Assembly: GCA_963971535.1 (NCBI GenBank)
Contig: OZ020598.1
Span: forward strand, 103,100,924 to 103,164,923
Length of the DNA: 64,000 nt
Origin: Notolepis coatsorum
Taxonomy: Eukaryota; Chordata; Actinopteri; Aulopiformes; Paralepididae
Reading direction: 5' to 3'
The position numbers and the translations under genes were made by a program. Below are positions 21,050 through 30,090 of the stretch, one piece after another. A model generated the notes under the pieces. It was not told the origin of the DNA, ran no database searches, and saw only the letters and a program-made list of their open reading frames with translations. How positions within the stretch are numbered: position 1 is the stretch's first letter; every line of letters begins with the position of its first letter.

Positions 21050-21475
21050 AGTTTTAACCTATTGGTAAACAAACGTATTGTTGAAAATATACAATATGAC
21101 TGCTGTTGTGACATTGTTGGATCTTATACTGTAGTTTACATTTGAGAAAAAACGAACTCAGTCACTCGGTAAATCAATTCAATTGGAGTCTCTTTAAACA
21201 GCGGCAACACAAACCCAATAACCTATTGGTAAACAAACGTATTGTTGAAAATATACAATATGACTGCTGTTGTGACAGTGTTTAGGAATCGGATCTTATT
21301 TAGTAGTTTAAACTCACCTTCAAACGTTAACAGGTTTAAAAAAAAAAAACGCTACTTTCTCCAGCTCTTCAAAACGGATATCTTCTTCTGTTCTTCTCCT
21401 AAATGTGGATACAGCGGCGCAGCATCCACAAACTCGCAACAGCGCCACTAATGGCCAAAATAATACATGGTTTTG
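21050..21475. repeat. Local duplication and a repeat shared with 655-690
   Basis: TTGGTAAACAAACGTATTGT followed by GAAAATATACAATATGACTG occurs at about 21060-21108 and 21228-21275. 21440-21475 is an inverted match to 655-690. No coding region is supported between 20681 and 21771. Confidence 0.65.
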
Positions 21476-21769
21476 TAAACAGGGAGTGGATGGAGGTTAA
21501 GGGAATGGATCGTTGTTAAGAGCGAGTGAATGGACGTTAAGGCCAACTACTCCAGGGTGCCGCGCGGGTGACACCAGTTCAAAACCCCGCGTTTCTAATA
21601 TAATTTTTTTTGGAATATAATATTAATGACTATACACAAAAGTAGCCTAGTTTTAAGTTAAAATATTATAAATCTACATGCATTGAGGATGTCATTCTTT
21701 ATATAGCTCTCAAAGTGCACCAAATTGAAGCATTTACATCGCAAAAAGAAAAAGAAAAAATTAGAAAAA

Positions 21770-21890
21770 GGGGGGATTCGAACGCGGGTCGTCCGCGTGA
21801 GAGGTATAAAGACTAACCATTAGACCACGGTGCCAGATAAATAAAATATCCATTATATATCAATTAATGGACAAGAGAGCTGTATCCTTA
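21770..21890 (-). repeat. tRNA-like repeat, copy 3
   Basis: On the minus strand: TCCATTAATTG, ATGGATATTTTATTTA, CTGGCACCGTGGTCTAATGG (A-box-like), and CGTTCGAATCC (B-box-like). It shares the upstream flank with copy 2. The tRNA-Glu-like body lacks a convincing acceptor stem. Confidence 0.55.
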
Positions 21891-22054
21891 TTCTGAAAGA
21901 GTTGAACTAATTATTTTCGCTAGCAAGATCTCATTTGATTATTCATTCCATAAGCCTACTGCCAGCAGGCACGTTTAAAGAAATATAATCTGATTGATTG
22001 GGGTAATGAGGGACTTAAAATTAGCCTATAGATTATGCATTTAACTTGTCGGCG

Positions 22055-22130
22055 AGGATATTGAGCCGTACTGCATTGTACCCATTCTGCAATCTGTTAA
22101 TAAAGTTTTAAATCAATCAATCAATCAATG
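22055..22130 (+). repeat. LINE 3' tail, sense on +
   Basis: ATTGAGCCGTACTGCATTGT, CCATTCTGCAATCTGTTAAT and AATAAAGTTTT followed by (AATC)n. Confidence 0.85.
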
Positions 22131-22239
22131 TCGTTAGAAAATCAGACGTGATATTGGCCTGTTGTTACGCTTCTTTGTTCCAGACGACCAGACAAGAGTG
22201 ACTCGCAAGTCCAGGGGATCAAGCAGAGTCATTATGCAG

Positions 22240-22362
<123 letters not shown>

Positions 22363-22390
22363 CTTACATCATAACATATAATATTACAAG

Positions 22391-23805
22391 TGTAACTGAG
22401 GGGTACAATTCCCTGACTGTATGGTTAGATATGATACTTACTACCACTACCTCTTGTACTTTAGACTCTGGCCACCCAGTACTAGGTATGAATATGTTGA
22501 ACACTCCCACCTGATAAACGGATCCAACACAAATGTACCAAATCGAAAGTTTGAGTTTTAATACATAGCAAAAGGTATGTACAACGATCACTTAATTACA
22601 TTTATGATTTGAAATAGTATGCACTTTTATGGCAAATGAGTATTCGTAGGTAGATCAATATCGAATGTCCAATCTCTGATTGCGCAGGAAGCAAATATAC
22701 AACCTGGAATATTTAGGGAACAATAGCGATGATACTTGAATGATTATATAGCTGGATACACTAGGGGAAGGTTCCGACTGCTTGTAGGACAGCTGGAGGG
22801 GGGGGGGGGGGTTAGAGAGTCACTGGCTGGATCCCGTCTGGCCGAGGGTATCTTGGGAGAGTCCACAGTTGTGCGACACGGTGCCCAACGATCCTCGATC
22901 CACAGATGAATGCAGTTGGACCCTCTGTGGCCGGCGTCCTCCGGTCCACGACGGAGAGACGTGAGGCGACCTCACTGTGCAGAGCGCCGTCTCACCTGTC
23001 GTCCTCTCCGGGGGGGTATTTCCAACACACCGCAGTGTTGGCCTTTATCCATAGAATAATCAAAGTACTCAAAGCATAATCCAAGCCGGGGAAGGCTAGC
23101 CGTCGTCGGTAGAATAATCCAATATACAGGTCCACTCGCTCTTTGGCCTGGAGCTCCTCGGGTGCAGCTTCACGTGGGGTCAACCACCCTGGATAAGCGT
23201 CCAGCTGATGCCCGAAACGATGGGGGTGCTGATTACTATAGAACTCTTACCGCACGAGGCACTATATATGAATAGACTATTATTAGCTTAATAGAATACG
23301 TCCAACTCGACGATATAGTGCCAAATATGACTATTCAAATATTAATATACACGATGTCTCAATGCCGATACTGGGCCGAATTGGCCTTACTGCCCACACG
23401 TGGTTCGCGGGGAGGCTTTTGCGTCTGTCACTCTGTTGGAGGGTAAGGAACTGGACTAAAAGAAAGTTCTACTTTAATAGCGCAGTATATATACGCACTA
23501 TGAACAAATAGTACCATTAGTGGTGCGGTAGACATATTCCTACGCGGAACTAGGACTTGTCCATACATGTTGAGCGGTACGATTGAACTTGGTCTGAGGG
23601 GTATGGCGACCTGGCACCAAGGTCTCGTCCAATGGTAGAATGGAGACTATTATGGGATGTTCAGTAGACTAGAAGGGATATTCAATGCATATTGTACAAG
23701 GAATATACAAGGGATATCAGGGGATATCAGGGGATATACAAATACAATTAAATATATATATATAAATAAATATATATATTCGGTTTAATCTGATCCTTCA
23801 GAACA
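22391..23805 (-). repeat. BEL/Pao 3' LTR
   Basis: Near-identical to 30091-31505, including a G run at 22798-22811 and the (TA)-rich end. On the minus strand it begins TGTTCTGAAGGATCAG and ends CTCAGTTACA. Confidence 0.97.
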
Positions 23806-23816
23806 GCCGCCCCCTA
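23806..23816 (-). promoter_or_regulatory. BEL polypurine tract
   Basis: Minus strand AGGGGGCGGC directly precedes the 3' LTR, the position where plus-strand DNA synthesis is primed. Confidence 0.75.
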
Positions 23817-23900
23817 ATTGGTCCCAACCTAATTAGTTAAGCAGAGACAGATTAACCGCACTGTCTACCACTCAAGGGTTCGCTGTAAGGGTCAGTCAAC

Positions 23901-25127
23901 TCACAAAGTCATAGGGTCATGGTCATCATCGATTGTGTCTGGGAGTCGGGGCAGTTCTATGAGCCTCGCCACAGGACGGGTGTAAGTGCGCCCTTGGACG
24001 AGTACTTCAGCTGCTCGGACCTTGCCATCGGCACCGGTGATCACTTTGCTTACGCGGCCAGCCGGCCACATAGCTCTGGGTAGTGACTGGTCAATAATCA
24101 TGACGACTGTTCCTTCCGTCAAATTGTCTCTCTCTTTTACCCACTTCTGGTGGGTCTGTAGAGACGGTAGGTAGTGCAGTAGGAAACTGCTCCAAAACTT
24201 GTCGGCTAATACTTGGCTGTACCTCCACATTCGTCGGCCGTTCGCTTCTTCAGGCCGGTACATTGTCTGGGGTAACGCGGGATCTAGCCGCCCCATCAGG
24301 AGGGTGTTGGGGGTGACTGGGTCGACATCTGCTACATCACTGGAGACGTAACCGAGGGGCTTTGAGTTCAATACTCCCTCAATCTCCGTGAGGACTGTCA
24401 TTAGGACTTCTTCCGCCACAGTCTGGGCCCCAAGTACTGCGTACAGGGCTGTCTTTATAGAACGTACTTCTCGTTCCCAAGTTCCACCGAAGTGGGGTGC
24501 GTTTGGGGGGTTGAATTGGAAGTCAATCTGGGCTGGAGCGAGGTGGGTCTTAAGTTCTGGGCCCATAGCTTGGAAGCTCTCCCTCAGCTCTCTTTCTCCG
24601 CCTTTGAAGTTTGTCCCGTGATCGGACAATAATGTAGACGGTTTTCCTTTCCGTGATGTGAATCTTCGGAAGGCCATAAGGAATGAGTCTGTGCTCATGG
24701 TCGGAAGGAGCTCGATATGTATCGCTCTGGTGGTCATGCATTTGAATACAATACCCCACCGCTTCTCGGTGCCTCTTCCTTTCTTTATGTGCAGCGGGCC
24801 AAAACAGTCCATGCCTGTTGAGTGGAATGGCTTGTCGCCGAGTCGGAGGCGACATGGAGGTAGGTCAGCCATCCGTGGTATGCTGGGCTGCGCGCGCCAC
24901 TTTCGGCAGTCTAGACAGGTTCGCTGGAAGCGTCGCACCGCCTCTCTTCCTTGAAGTATCCAGTAACGACGTCTGATCTCCGCGAAGACTCTCTCTGCTC
25001 CTGCGTGGTGTACATCCTCGTCGTATTTCTTTATAATCAGCTCTGTGACCTTGTGTCGGCTGTTCAATACGATCGGGTACTTAATGTCATCCGGTAAATT
25101 GGGGGCTCTCCGCAGGCGACCACCCAC
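23901..25127 (-). CDS. pol: BEL/Pao integrase domain with C-terminal DUF5641-like region
   Basis: About 408 residues. The N-terminal zinc region has HH at 40-41 and C71/C74. Catalytic acidic residues fit D107 (GMDCFG), D169 (LSDHGTNFKG) and E218 or E220 (HFGGTWEREV). The C-terminal 120 residues (from VTPNTLLMGR onward, with MIIDQSLPRAMWPAGRV) match the domain that follows integrase in Pao polyproteins. It would insert element DNA into the host chromosome. It overlaps the RT frame by 64 nt in the -1 frame. The junction contains ACAC before CCTC where one AC looks duplicated, so I read this as a slippage mutation separating RT-RH from integrase, not a programmed shift. The real translation would come from the upstream frame; the Met at 25127 is nominal. 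Confidence 0.9.
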   Translation of the reverse strand: MGGRLRRAPNLPDDIKYPIVLNSRHKVTELIIKKYDEDVHHAGAERVFAEIRRRYWILQGREAVRRFQRTCLDCRKWRAQPSIPRMADLPPCRLRLGDKPFHSTGMDCFGPLHIKKGRGTEKRWGIVFKCMTTRAIHIELLPTMSTDSFLMAFRRFTSRKGKPSTLLSDHGTNFKGGERELRESFQAMGPELKTHLAPAQIDFQFNPPNAPHFGGTWEREVRSIKTALYAVLGAQTVAEEVLMTVLTEIEGVLNSKPLGYVSSDVADVDPVTPNTLLMGRLDPALPQTMYRPEEANGRRMWRYSQVLADKFWSSFLLHYLPSLQTHQKWVKERDNLTEGTVVMIIDQSLPRAMWPAGRVSKVITGADGKVRAAEVLVQGRTYTRPVARLIELPRLPDTIDDDHDPMTL

Positions 25128-27229
25128 TCTGATGAGGGTGTGTCACTCTCGGGGGCCAGATGAATCAATCTGCTGTCTGATGGGACGGGCTTTCCTCCCT
25201 GTAGACAGTCTAGTTCATCGGGGAACGAGTCTCTCTGGGCTCGTTGCAGTAGAAGCAGTTCTGCTTCCTCGTAGTCAGCTGCTGACATATCAGCGGGGGA
25301 CTGAATCTCTGGGTGGTGCCGCAGGAATGTCCGTTGCTGCGCACTCTCTATGGTAATGCAATCGTCTATGTTGGGGTCTGCGGAGACAACAGTGCTCAAT
25401 CCACAGAACATAGGTTTCTTATTCTCAGCCTCCTCGTCACTTGCTTCCCTCGGGGTGGGCGTGGGCCAATCTCCTTCCGGGAGCTTGAGGAATGCTGGTC
25501 CGTCACTGTAGATGTTACGACGGGTTAAGTCATCTAGGGACATTCCCCGGGTGATGACGTCAGCTGGGTTGTGTTTTGTATCAACATAGCGCCAGTTTGC
25601 TTCTCCGGTTAACTCTCCGGTTAACTCTTGAATCTCAGTGACTCTGACTCCCACGAAGACTTTGTATTTGCATGAATCCGATTTGATCCAGGCGAGTACT
25701 GTCGTGGAATCTGACCACAGGATTGTTCTATGCACCGGAATGGTGAGCTCACGTTGGATGAGCGTGGCTAGATGCGCTCCTGCGAGGGCTGCACAGAGCT
25801 CTAGACGTGGGATAGACTGTTGCTTGCGTGGGGCTATTCTCGAGCGGGCGAGGATGAATGCTGTGTAGATCTCTCCCCCCTCTTCTTGGGCCCGCAAGTA
25901 GGCTACTGATCCGTAGGCGACCTCGGAGGCGTCACTGAAGACGTGTATATCCATTTTACATGTCTCTGGCCTCACCGTGGGTGGGAAGTAGCTTCGGCGT
26001 ATATTAACGCCTGGGAGTGAGTGGAGTTCCATCTCCCACTCTCTCCAGGTGGATGTAAGGTGTGCGGGAATGGGGTCGTCCCAGCCCTGGTCCTTGTCCC
26101 ACAATGCTCGTACAATCATCTTTTCCCTGGTGGTGTACGGTAGTATACATCGTAACGGGTCATATTGTCGGGCGAGTGTTCTGTACACACTCCGTCTGGT
26201 GGTCGGTATTGCCGTCGACCTTCCCTGCTCCGTGGTCAGGGGTTTGTGTCTATAGTGGAGCGAATCTGTTTTGAAGCGCCACACTAGTCCTAGTGTCATC
26301 TCTTGGGCTTCTCCTGGGATTGTGGCCATCCAGGTCTCGCTGCTCGCTGCCTTGTCCTCGGAGGAGAGGCTGCGCAGTACGTGCGGATCGCTGCTGGCCC
26401 ACTGCCTGAGATCAAAGCCGCCTTTGATCAGAGAGGCGCGGAGTTTAAGTAGGAGAGCCTCGGCTTCTTCCTGGGTCGAAACGCTTTGTAGACAGTTATC
26501 TACGTAGAAGCTGTTCTTCACACTGTGTCGGACCTCTTCGTCCGCTGCTGGGTCCTCTGCGACATGTCTCTGTAGTGCAAATGTAGCACAGCATGGGCTG
26601 CATGTAGTTCCGAAAGGGAGGACTTCCCATTGGTAGATGGCTGGGTGCTCATCTCCTGGCCTCTCTCTCCATAGGAACCGCAACAGGGGCTTGTCCTCCT
26701 CTACTAATCTCACCTGCAGGAACATCCCTTTGATATCCCCGCTGATAGCCACCTTGTCCTGGCGGAAGCGGAGTAGTACGCCTAGTAGGGAGGGGCCGAG
26801 TGTAGGACCGGGCAATAGCTCTTTATTCAGATTTTGGGATCCGATCTGGTAGCTGCAGTTAAACACGATGCGGTCTTTGCCGTTGTGATGAACCTTGTGG
26901 TGGGGCACGTACCACGATTCAGTCGTCTGGTCGGCCTCTTTAATGTCAATCTTTGTGACGTGTCCTGCTGTGATGAGCTTCTCAATCTCAGCGCGGTATA
27001 CACTTTCTTGGGCGGGGTCCTTGGCTAAGCGCCGCTCTGTGTTTAGTAGGTACCGCTCTGTGGCGTCTTTCTTTGCGTGAAAGGTAGGCATCCCTTCCCG
27101 CCGCAGGAGTGGCGTGGCGTATCTCAACACGCCGCTGACTGGGACTCTCTTTGTTCCCGTCTCGAGGAGGTTAATGGTGTAGATGTCGTCTTTAGAGCGA
27201 ATGTCTTTCTTTTCGTTCTTAAAGGGCAT
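25064..27229 (-). CDS. pol: BEL/Pao reverse transcriptase and RNase H
   Basis: About 722 codons; the frame is open upstream to 27319, directly after the TGA ending gag-protease, in the same phase. RT blocks: VPHHKVHHNGKDRIVFNCS (about 108-126), SGDIKGMF (173-180), LPFGTTCSPCCATFAL (204-219) and the catalytic box FYVDNCLQS (241-249), in which the second Asp is Asn. I believe YVDN recurs in vertebrate BEL elements, so it may not be inactivating. RNase H follows with VFSDAS, IPRLELCAALAGAHL, WSDSTTVLAWI and HNPADVITRG. The enzyme copies genomic RNA into DNA. The 3' end of this frame leaves the expected protein at the integrase junction. Confidence 0.92.
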   Translation of the reverse strand: MPFKNEKKDIRSKDDIYTINLLETGTKRVPVSGVLRYATPLLRREGMPTFHAKKDATERYLLNTERRLAKDPAQESVYRAEIEKLITAGHVTKIDIKEADQTTESWYVPHHKVHHNGKDRIVFNCSYQIGSQNLNKELLPGPTLGPSLLGVLLRFRQDKVAISGDIKGMFLQVRLVEEDKPLLRFLWRERPGDEHPAIYQWEVLPFGTTCSPCCATFALQRHVAEDPAADEEVRHSVKNSFYVDNCLQSVSTQEEAEALLLKLRASLIKGGFDLRQWASSDPHVLRSLSSEDKAASSETWMATIPGEAQEMTLGLVWRFKTDSLHYRHKPLTTEQGRSTAIPTTRRSVYRTLARQYDPLRCILPYTTREKMIVRALWDKDQGWDDPIPAHLTSTWREWEMELHSLPGVNIRRSYFPPTVRPETCKMDIHVFSDASEVAYGSVAYLRAQEEGGEIYTAFILARSRIAPRKQQSIPRLELCAALAGAHLATLIQRELTIPVHRTILWSDSTTVLAWIKSDSCKYKVFVGVRVTEIQELTGELTGEANWRYVDTKHNPADVITRGMSLDDLTRRNIYSDGPAFLKLPEGDWPTPTPREASDEEAENKKPMFCGLSTVVSADPNIDDCITIESAQQRTFLRHHPEIQSPADMSAADYEEAELLLLQRAQRDSFPDELDCLQGGKPVPSDSRLIHLAPESDTPSSEWVVACGEPPIYRMTLSTRSY

Positions 27230-27319
27230 TTGTTCTAAGGTCCATAGCCTCTCTACATGCTGCAGGAGTGCGGTGTCTCCCTCTGTGACTCGGGAGTGGA
27301 GACAGCTAGTGGCTGTGGT

Positions 27320-29875
27320 TCAATTGAGAGATTTGGCGAGTGGGCCTTGGAGAGTCCATCCTAGGCGGGTCTCGACTGCTGCAGGACAGCCTCTGGGTCC
27401 GGTATGAACCCGGTCTATCGGGACAATGAGGTCTGCATGGTCGGAGCCTATCAACAGTGTCGGGGTAGCACCGTCTATGAGTGGGATCGGTAGCTTGCGT
27501 AGATGTACATATTTCTCCATCAGCTTGGCTACGGGGTATGTGTACCGCGACAGTCCTATTTCTTGGCTGGTGAAAGCGTCTGTAATCCTGTACCGTCGCT
27601 CGGGCTGGCCGCTTGCTGCGATAGAGAATGAGACATTCTCGCCCTTTATCGTTTTCAAATCTCTTCTTATTGTCCGAATTGTCATTTGGTTTTCGCTCCC
27701 CCGCAGCCCTAGCTGGGCCGCAGCGGACGCGAGCAGAAGGGTCTTCTCTGACCCGTCATCAAGGACGGCGTAAGTGTCCATGACTTTATTCTGGTAGCTC
27801 AATGTCACACGGACTACCTTTAAGAGCACTCTGGCTCCGCTGCTGCTGGCGGGGTCGATGTACATGACGCTTGCTTTGCTGCTTGATGGTGCGGGTGGAG
27901 GCCGCCGTCTGTTACTGTCGTGGAGTATGTCCAGATGGGCTCCATCGCACCGACTGCACTTTTTCTTTAAGCGGCATTCGGCTGCCATGTGTGATCGCGC
28001 ACAGCGAAAACAGCGTCTGTTGGACTTTATCCATTGACTCGCTTCCTCCGCATTCATCTTGGGGAATGAGTCACATTGTGACAGCCAGTGTTCTTTCTCA
28101 CAGTAGGGGCACACTATCTTCCACTTCTCCTTTCTTGAGGGGGTACTGTGGCTCCTACTGCTTGGCACTGACTCCGATTGGTGCATGACAGTCACCGATC
28201 TTCTTCCATCATTTAGTCTCCTGGTTCCTTCTCTGGAGCCAGGGGTGCTCCGTCCGAATGTATCTAGCCGTAAGCTGCTGACTTCTCTTGCCAGGAAGTC
28301 GGCTAGATCGAGGAGGTTCGGTTCGGGGCCATTAGGGTCTCGGTGGTCTCTCTGCCGCCTAAAGCGCTCCTGTCGGGCGGGCGGTAGCTTCTCCAAGATC
28401 CTCTCTACATTTGAGTTGGCGTATAGTTCATGCCTACCCTTTTCCCTCTGCGCTCCCAGCATCCCTACCAGGGACTGCACTCTGATGGACAGGTCGTCCA
28501 GTGCTCGATTGTCTGTTGCTGGGGGTAGGCGGTCGATGTGCCTGATCTCCTGGATCACGTAATCCCATATACGTCCATATCTCTGGTCCAACGCTACCAG
28601 CGCTGCGGTGTATGGGGTCGTGGAAGTGGCGTAGGCGAGCGCTATGTTGCACGGTACCTTTAAATGCTTCAGTAGTATCGCGTATTTATGGCGTTCATCA
28701 ATGACATCCACCAACATTGTCTCCAGACACATGCGGAGCTCCGTATACTGGGCCCGGTTCTCCTGGGTGAAGTCTGGTACCATAGGTGTGCCAATGTATG
28801 ACGCGGATTGTTGATACATCGGCGAGCGTTGGGGGAGAGGCCTCCTAGGCGAGTCTCCTCCTGCTCCTTGGCGTGGGCTGGTACCGGCTGTGTACCATGG
28901 CCCGCTGGTCCAGGTGCTGTTCCTCGGTGCGGGTCGTGCGTCGTGCTCACCCGTGAATAGCGTCGGGGGTCTGTAGCGCAGCTCCGCGGGGGTATAGCCT
29001 GGGCTGTACTGGACCTCCTGGTCCGGTAGAGTACTGTGCTGTCGTCGGGCGTGGTTCTCCTCCTCTTCCTCTTCGTCTTCCGTTAGGTCATCCAGGGCTT
29101 GTAGTCTCTGATTTAGCCTCTCCGCAGTGTATGCTGCTCCTTCCCGGTGGCTGGGTCTCGCTTGGACCGGTTGGGGAAGGGGGTCTGCGGGGGGTATAAA
29201 CCTCGTCTGTTGGTCAAGTTCAGGGTCGCTTACTCGGCTAGGGGATGCCGCCCTGGAGTGATGTCTAGACGAGTTCCTGGAGCCTCTGGTGGAGGGAGGG
29301 GGTGTTGTCCTTCTGATCAGCTGTTCTATTAGTTGCGCTTGTGCTCTGTCGCGCTCGGCTTCGCGCTTGGTGAGATCCGATTCTCTCTGGGCACCGGTGG
29401 CGGCGCGCTGGGCGTCGGCCCGGTCTCTTGCCATATTCTCTTCCATCTGAATGCGTCTTATTTCCAGGCGTATGTGCTCTTCTTCGCTCCGTTGCTGTAT
29501 CTGCAATCGATCGCGTTCACCCTGGAGTCTATCGCGTTCAGTAGAGGCTTTCAGGCTGACGAGGAATGCCTGCTGTAGTGTCCTCTCTGCCTCGCTGGGA
29601 GAAGACGGTTGTATAGGGGAGCCGTCCCTTGGGGTACTCCGTGCGGAGTCTTGGAGCTCTATCTCCACGGTGCTCTCCTCATCTTCTTCCGTGCCGAGTT
29701 CTCTCTCGGTAGTGTTGTCTTCCTCCCGGGACTCGTCGGGGACTACTTCTTCGGTATTGGCGGGGTGTAAAGTCATGTCTGGTTCCCCCTGGTCCCCACC
29801 GTGAGCTTGGTCAGTTACATTAGAACCCATAGGGGCCTCTATGGTCGGGGTAGCCTGGTCGTTAGGGTTAGACAT
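27320..29875 (-). CDS. gag-pro: BEL/Pao Gag-protease polyprotein
   Basis: 851 residues from ATG (29875) to TGA (27322-27320). N-terminal acidic/Ser-rich region, then a strongly charged coiled coil at about 95-185 (repeating ERDRLQ, IRLEIRRIQME, DLTKREAERDRAQ). A Pro/Arg-rich linker and a DUF1759-like capsid region come next. Zinc-binding blocks CPYCEKEHWLSQC and CFRCARSHMAAEC lie at about 600-650. The aspartic protease (DUF1758-like) has VLDDGSEKTLL at about 705-714 and LLIGSDHADLI near 805. Gag packages the RNA; the protease cleaves the polyprotein. The frame continues without shift into RT after one TGA. Whether that TGA is a point mutation or read through cannot be told here. Confidence 0.93.
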   Translation of the reverse strand: MSNPNDQATPTIEAPMGSNVTDQAHGGDQGEPDMTLHPANTEEVVPDESREEDNTTERELGTEEDEESTVEIELQDSARSTPRDGSPIQPSSPSEAERTLQQAFLVSLKASTERDRLQGERDRLQIQQRSEEEHIRLEIRRIQMEENMARDRADAQRAATGAQRESDLTKREAERDRAQAQLIEQLIRRTTPPPSTRGSRNSSRHHSRAASPSRVSDPELDQQTRFIPPADPLPQPVQARPSHREGAAYTAERLNQRLQALDDLTEDEEEEEENHARRQHSTLPDQEVQYSPGYTPAELRYRPPTLFTGEHDARPAPRNSTWTSGPWYTAGTSPRQGAGGDSPRRPLPQRSPMYQQSASYIGTPMVPDFTQENRAQYTELRMCLETMLVDVIDERHKYAILLKHLKVPCNIALAYATSTTPYTAALVALDQRYGRIWDYVIQEIRHIDRLPPATDNRALDDLSIRVQSLVGMLGAQREKGRHELYANSNVERILEKLPPARQERFRRQRDHRDPNGPEPNLLDLADFLAREVSSLRLDTFGRSTPGSREGTRRLNDGRRSVTVMHQSESVPSSRSHSTPSRKEKWKIVCPYCEKEHWLSQCDSFPKMNAEEASQWIKSNRRCFRCARSHMAAECRLKKKCSRCDGAHLDILHDSNRRRPPPAPSSSKASVMYIDPASSSGARVLLKVVRVTLSYQNKVMDTYAVLDDGSEKTLLLASAAAQLGLRGSENQMTIRTIRRDLKTIKGENVSFSIAASGQPERRYRITDAFTSQEIGLSRYTYPVAKLMEKYVHLRKLPIPLIDGATPTLLIGSDHADLIVPIDRVHTGPRGCPAAVETRLGWTLQGPLAKSLN

Positions 29876-30071
29876 AATTTAACTTTCTAGTTTTACCGCG
29901 TTTACTGTTGGTAGAAGACTAGGTTGTTGACTGACAGCGTAAGCCTCTAGGTACTGAGGGAGCTGTTGTTTGCGCCGCGGGCGTTGTTGGTTAGGAGGAT
30001 CGTTTCGTGGAGTGTTCATCATAGGCCATTTTAATATTAATAACACTATATTAATATTACACTGATTACCC

Positions 30072-30088
30072 TCCGGCTCGAAGGACCA
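30072..30088 (-). promoter_or_regulatory. BEL primer-binding site, tRNA-Tyr type
   Basis: Two bases inside the 5' LTR, minus strand TGGTCCTTCGAGCCGGA is complementary to the 3' end of eukaryotic tRNA-Tyr (...TCCGGCTCGAAGGA-CCA), a 17-nt perfect match to the tRNA as I know it. Confidence 0.85.
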
Positions 30089-30090
30089 AT

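Noticed and set aside
21770-21845. Functional tRNA-Glu gene
   Set aside because: A and B boxes are present, but acceptor and anticodon stems do not pair and the same body with flanks recurs as a repeat.
24388-29804. Many plus-strand frames of 60-125 codons across the BEL element
   Set aside because: Antisense shadows of gag, RT and integrase.
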